This document shows, one piece after another, positions 61,498-64,000 of a DNA stretch of 64,000 bases. The DNA is from Pelosinus sp. IPA-1 (GTDB lineage: Bacteria; Bacillota; Negativicutes; DSM-13327): the NCBI RefSeq assembly GCF_030269905.1, contig NZ_BSVC01000003.1:573816-637815 (forward strand). The letters are read 5' to 3'. A program made the position numbers and the translations under genes. Positions within the stretch are counted from its first letter, which is position 1. Each line of letters opens with the position of its first letter. The notes beneath the pieces were generated by a model. The model was given only the letters and a program-made list of their open reading frames with translations, ran no database searches and was not told where the DNA came from.

Positions 61498-61980
61498 ATG
61501 GCTGAAAAGCAATTTATTCTAACTGCTGAAGGATTAAAGAAGATAGAGCAGAAATTTGATCATCTGAAATCAGTACGCCGTCGGGAAGTAGCTGAAAGAA
61601 TTAAGCAAGCAATCGAATTTGGTGATATCAGTGAAAACTCCGAATATGAAGATGCGAAAAATGAACAAGCTTTTATCGAAGGCGAAATTATAACATTAGA
61701 GAAAATGCTTCGTAATAGTAAAGTCATTGATGAACAAGAGATAAAAACTGATGTAGTTTCTATTGGTGTTACCGTTGTTTTAAAAGACCTGGAGTTTGGA
61801 GATGAATTTGAATATACTCTTGTTGGTTCGGCTGAAGCTGACCCAGTGGAATTAAAGATTTCTAATGAATCACCTGTTGGTCAAGCAATTTTAGGACAAA
61901 AAATAGGTAGTATTGTTGAGGTAAATGTGCCTGCTGGTATTTTAAAATATGAAGTAATTGATATTAAACGGAACTTATAA
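61498..61980 (+). CDS. greA: Transcription elongation factor GreA
   Basis: This rescues backtracked RNA polymerase by stimulating transcript cleavage. The 160-residue protein has the N-terminal coiled coil (residues 1-78) with [16 protein letters not shown], the acidic tip for the active site, and the C-terminal FKBP-like domain ([16 protein letters not shown]). AGGAGA precedes the ATG. It lies upstream of lysS, a common arrangement. Confidence 0.97.
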   Translation: MAEKQFILTAEGLKKIEQKFDHLKSVRRREVAERIKQAIEFGDISENSEYEDAKNEQAFIEGEIITLEKMLRNSKVIDEQEIKTDVVSIGVTVVLKDLEFGDEFEYTLVGSAEADPVELKISNESPVGQAILGQKIGSIVEVNVPAGILKYEVIDIKRNL

Positions 61981-62019
61981 TTGTTTCTTCTTTTGGAAAT
62001 GCCAAGATGGACGAGTTAG

Positions 62020-63528
<1,509 letters not shown>

Positions 63529-63536
63529 TAATAGGT

Positions 63537-63572
63537 AATAAGGGTGAGCGAATCGGCTCACCCTTATTTTTA
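63537..63572 (+). terminator. Intrinsic terminator after lysS
   Basis: A perfect 13-bp stem AATAAGGGTGAGC (63537-63549) / GCTCACCCTTATT (63556-63568), then TTT. Repeat A copy 4 begins at the T-tract end. Confidence 0.92.
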
Positions 63573-63670
63573 CGGAATCAGAAAGTAAAAAACTTTCTTG
63601 ATTCCAAGTAAGAACGACTAAGGCTTCTGCCTGGGTCCGAGGACTTGGCATAAGCCAAGTCTTTTCTTAT
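63571..63670 (+). repeat. Repeat family A, copy 4
   Basis: A 100-bp element from TACGGAATCAGAAAGTAAAA to GCCAAGTCTTTTCTTAT. Both dyads are intact (GGAATCAGAAAGT/ACTTTCTTGATTCC; GACTTGGC-ATAA-GCCAAGTC). It lies between the lysS terminator and the rRNA promoters. Confidence 0.9.
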
Positions 63671-63690
63671 GTTAGTTAAGAAAAATGTCG

Positions 63691-63719
63691 TTGACAATAT
63701 CTTATTAAAATGATAGAAT
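63691..63719 (+). promoter_or_regulatory. rRNA promoter P1
   Basis: TTGACA (63691-63696) and TAGAAT (63714-63719) with 17-bp spacing, about 290 bp before the 16S start. Confidence 0.75.
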
Positions 63720-63774
63720 AATACTCGCGTCACAACGATGTGTCAATTAACAAAATGTAAAAACAAATTAAGTG

Positions 63775-63803
63775 TTGACACAAGATATTAGTTATGATAA
63801 CAT
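63775..63803 (+). promoter_or_regulatory. rRNA promoter P2
   Basis: TTGACA (63775-63780) and TAACAT (63798-63803), 17 bp apart, 84 bp after P1. The leader that follows contains the conserved TCCTTGAAAACTAAACAATG segment (63839-63858) typical of Firmicute rRNA leaders and a boxA-like pattern. Confidence 0.65.
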
Positions 63804-63980
63804 ATATAACTGTCGGTGGTCGCAAGAAAACGACGTGTTCCTTGAAAACTAAACAATGTAAGTAAGGTTAAATAAGCCAGATGTGCGGTACTCGTTTGAG
63901 TACAAAACAAAGTTGATCCACTTCGGTGAGATTAACAAAAAGCTAGTTTTTTAAAGAGCCATCAAGGTTCTCTAATATAA

Positions 63981-64000
63981 TTTATTGGAGAGTTTGATCC
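63981..64000 (+). rRNA. 16S ribosomal RNA, 5' end
   Basis: TTTATTGGAGAGTTTGATCC is the conserved 16S start (universal primer 8F region at 63988). Only about 20 bases are inside the window; the exact mature 5' end is not certain. The leader from 63804 has no protein gene. Confidence 0.9.

Overview
The window is AT-rich chromosomal DNA from an endospore-forming Firmicute. It carries spo0F, fin, spoVT, spoVB, yabP, yabQ, spoIIE, two gerA-type germinant receptor operons and a SpoIID-like gene. Overall protein resemblance suggests a Negativicute of the Sporomusaceae (Pelosinus/Sporomusa type); that placement is inference, because only about 20 bases of 16S rRNA are present at the right edge. Nearly all genes lie on the + strand. 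I see no transposase, prophage, CRISPR array or tRNA gene.

Layout. (1) Bases 1-10270 hold argS (3' part), rpoE (delta), pyrG, sppA, a Yip1-like gene, a large lipoprotein with deacetylase-like motifs, spo0F, a cysteine-rich protein, fsa and glpX. This resembles the rpoE-pyrG-spo0F-tal-glpX order of Bacillus, with insertions. (2) Bases 10300-14510 look accessory: a LysM/M23 peptidase behind a leader hairpin, a solitary RelA/SpoT-type synthetase, an MFS permease and a small PrsW-like membrane protein. (3) Bases 14559-22740 are the conserved block fin-mfd-spoVT-spoVB-mazG-hup. (4) Bases 22800-39750 form an insert of about 17 kb in that block: a PhoP-like regulator, pstB-phoU, phoH (minus), pstCA behind a Pho box, two gerABC operons and a SpoIID-like lipoprotein. 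(5) The block resumes at 40137 with yabP, a lytic transglycosylase, yabQ, divIC, yabR, spoIIE, a split ThrE-type exporter, tilS, hpt and ftsH. (6) Bases 51300-58550 hold an asparaginase, an exported repeat protein with a two-component system (minus strand), birA with a BirA-type operator, coaX and dus. (7) Bases 58578-61275 are a three-gene cassette under one promoter and palindromic operator: an HTH regulator, a protein of the type usually labelled quinate 5-dehydrogenase, and a protein that strongly resembles cyanobacterial acyl-ACP reductase (AAR), including its catalytic cysteine. This is my best candidate for an undescribed system. (8) greA and lysS follow, then tandem rRNA promoters and the first bases of 16S rRNA.

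Two related families of interspersed palindromic repeats run through the intergenic spaces. Family A is about 100 bp, with four full copies and two remnants. Family B is about 140-240 bp, with three copies. Family A copies sit against the T-tracts of intrinsic terminators, and copies of both families touch stop codons, which suggests small non-autonomous elements that enter just downstream of genes.
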